Notes under the pieces: model-generated
Seen by the model: only the letters and a program-made list of their open reading frames with translations
The model's database searches: none
Told to the model about the DNA's origin: nothing
Shown here: positions 6,960-7,739 of the stretch, one piece after another
How the letters are laid out: every line of letters begins with the position of its first letter
Numbering within the stretch: position 1 is the first letter of the stretch
NCBI GenBank assembly: GCA_027057185.1
Contig: JALUJE010000245.1
Span: forward strand, 1 to 7,739
Direction: 5' to 3'
From: Helicobacteraceae bacterium
Lineage (GTDB): Bacteria; Campylobacterota; Campylobacteria; Campylobacterales; Sulfurimonadaceae
Length of the DNA stretch: 7,739 nucleotides
Program-made: the position numbers and the translations under genes

Positions 6960-7739
6960 TATGTACTCTCCTTAATACCAAACCAACGATTCGTATCTTT
7001 ATCTTTAGTAATGCGCGATTCTAACATTTGATAGATTCCATGGGTTCCTAAAATAGCAGTTAACATGGATGCCAAAATACCGATACTGATGGTAATGGCA
7101 AATCCCTTGATAGCCCCCGTTCCATACGCATACAGCACTACTGCAGCAATAAGCGTAGTAATATTGGCATCTAAAATAGCTCGCATGGCATTGTCATATC
7201 CTTGCTCAATAGCTTTGTGAATCGACACACCCTGATAGAGCAACTCACGAATACGTTCGGAAATAATCACATTGGCATCGACCGCCATACCAACCGTCAA
7301 TACAATTCCCGCCATACCCGGTAGTGTCAGTGTTGCCCCAAAAAGTGCCATTACGGCCAAGATAATAAAGAGGTTGGCAATAAGGGCTATATTGGCAATA
7401 ACACCGGCACGCTTGTAATAGACAACCATAAATGCAATGACTAGCAAAAAACCGCCAATCAGTGCCATCATGCTTGCTTTAATGCTGTCGGCTCCCAGAC
7501 TTGGGCCGACCGAGCGTTTTTCCATAACATAAATGGGTGCTAAAATGGCACCCGAGCGCAGAGCAATTGCTAGATCCTGTGCTTCAGCAACGCTGTAATT
7601 ACCACTAATCTGTCCACTGCCGCCACCGATACGCTCATTAATATTCGGAGCAGAATAGACTTTACCGTCAAGTACGATGGCCAAACGTTTTCCAACACTT
7701 TTACCGGTAAAATCTCCAAAAATTTGCGCCCCTTCAGAG
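6959..7739 (-). CDS. secD: Protein translocase subunit SecD, C-terminal part (5' end outside window)
   Basis: SecD pairs with SecF in the inner membrane and uses the proton motive force to help pull secreted proteins through SecYEG. Only the last 259 residues are here; the frame is open to the window's right edge, so the gene continues beyond it. The visible part begins in the periplasmic P1 region, with LAIVLDGKVYSAP at about residues 19-31 of the fragment. The conserved RSVGPSLGADSI follows at about 75-86. The multi-helix membrane domain comes next and carries the family signature GMAVDANVIISERIRE at about 150-165. The TTG at 7682-7684 is an internal Leu codon, because the SecD-like residues GAQIFGDFTGKSVGKR precede it in frame. 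The stop TAA overlaps the secF ATG by one base (TAATG), which suggests translational coupling. Family membership is clear; yajC is commonly found upstream in this phylum but cannot be seen here. Confidence 0.97.
   Translation of the reverse strand, partial: SEGAQIFGDFTGKSVGKRLAIVLDGKVYSAPNINERIGGGSGQISGNYSVAEAQDLAIALRSGAILAPIYVMEKRSVGPSLGADSIKASMMALIGGFLLVIAFMVVYYKRAGVIANIALIANLFIILAVMALFGATLTLPGMAGIVLTVGMAVDANVIISERIRELLYQGVSIHKAIEQGYDNAMRAILDANITTLIAAVVLYAYGTGAIKGFAITISIGILASMLTAILGTHGIYQMLESRITKDKDTNRWFGIKEST
6968..6973 (-). promoter_or_regulatory. Ribosome binding site of secF
   Basis: The minus strand reads AAGGAG, 8 nt before the secF ATG and within the last codons of secD. It supports the ATG at 6957-6959 as the secF start rather than the in-frame Met 12 residues later. 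Confidence 0.75.

Noticed and set aside
7682..7684. TTG as a possible start of secD
   Set aside because: Conserved SecD residues continue in frame upstream to the window edge, so the codon is an internal leucine.

Overview
The window is one stretch of a bacterial chromosome in which every supportable gene lies on the minus strand. Read in the direction of transcription (right to left) the order is secD (3' part only), secF, a small membrane protein, leuS, an LptE-like lipoprotein gene, a GGDEF diguanylate cyclase gene, and folC (running off the left edge). The widest gap between two genes is 22 bp. The other junctions are an 8-bp gap, a zero-gap junction and overlaps of 1 to 4 bp, so this looks like a single polycistronic unit. 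No insertion sequence, CRISPR array, RNA gene, convincing terminator or internal promoter was found, and there is no gene-free stretch of 300 bases.

The order secD-secF-small membrane protein-leuS-lptE-folC is, to my knowledge, typical of Campylobacterota (Epsilonproteobacteria), and the protein sequences fit that phylum. The G+C content, estimated by eye from a few lines, is about 40-45%. That is higher than in Campylobacter jejuni or Helicobacter pylori and would suit a free-living Sulfuricurvum, Sulfurovum or Sulfurimonas relative. The genus is an inference.

Region by region: positions 5988-7739 encode the SecD/SecF membrane pair that helps Sec-dependent protein export. Positions 5627-5965 encode a four-helix membrane protein of unknown function that I recognise as DUF6394-like. 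Positions 3165-5618 encode a complete leucyl-tRNA synthetase that starts at TTG. Positions 2659-3168 encode a small lipoprotein resembling LptE, the outer-membrane plug and chaperone of the LPS translocon. Positions 1115-2662 encode a soluble diguanylate cyclase with an intact GGEEF active site, an intact inhibitory site and an uncharacterised long helical N-terminal half. Positions 1-1114 encode nearly all of a folylpolyglutamate/dihydrofolate synthase.

Most of the content is housekeeping: export, translation, envelope assembly and folate metabolism. The part most worth a second look is the c-di-GMP synthase placed between lptE and folC by tight start/stop junctions. I see no sign of an entirely new multi-gene system.
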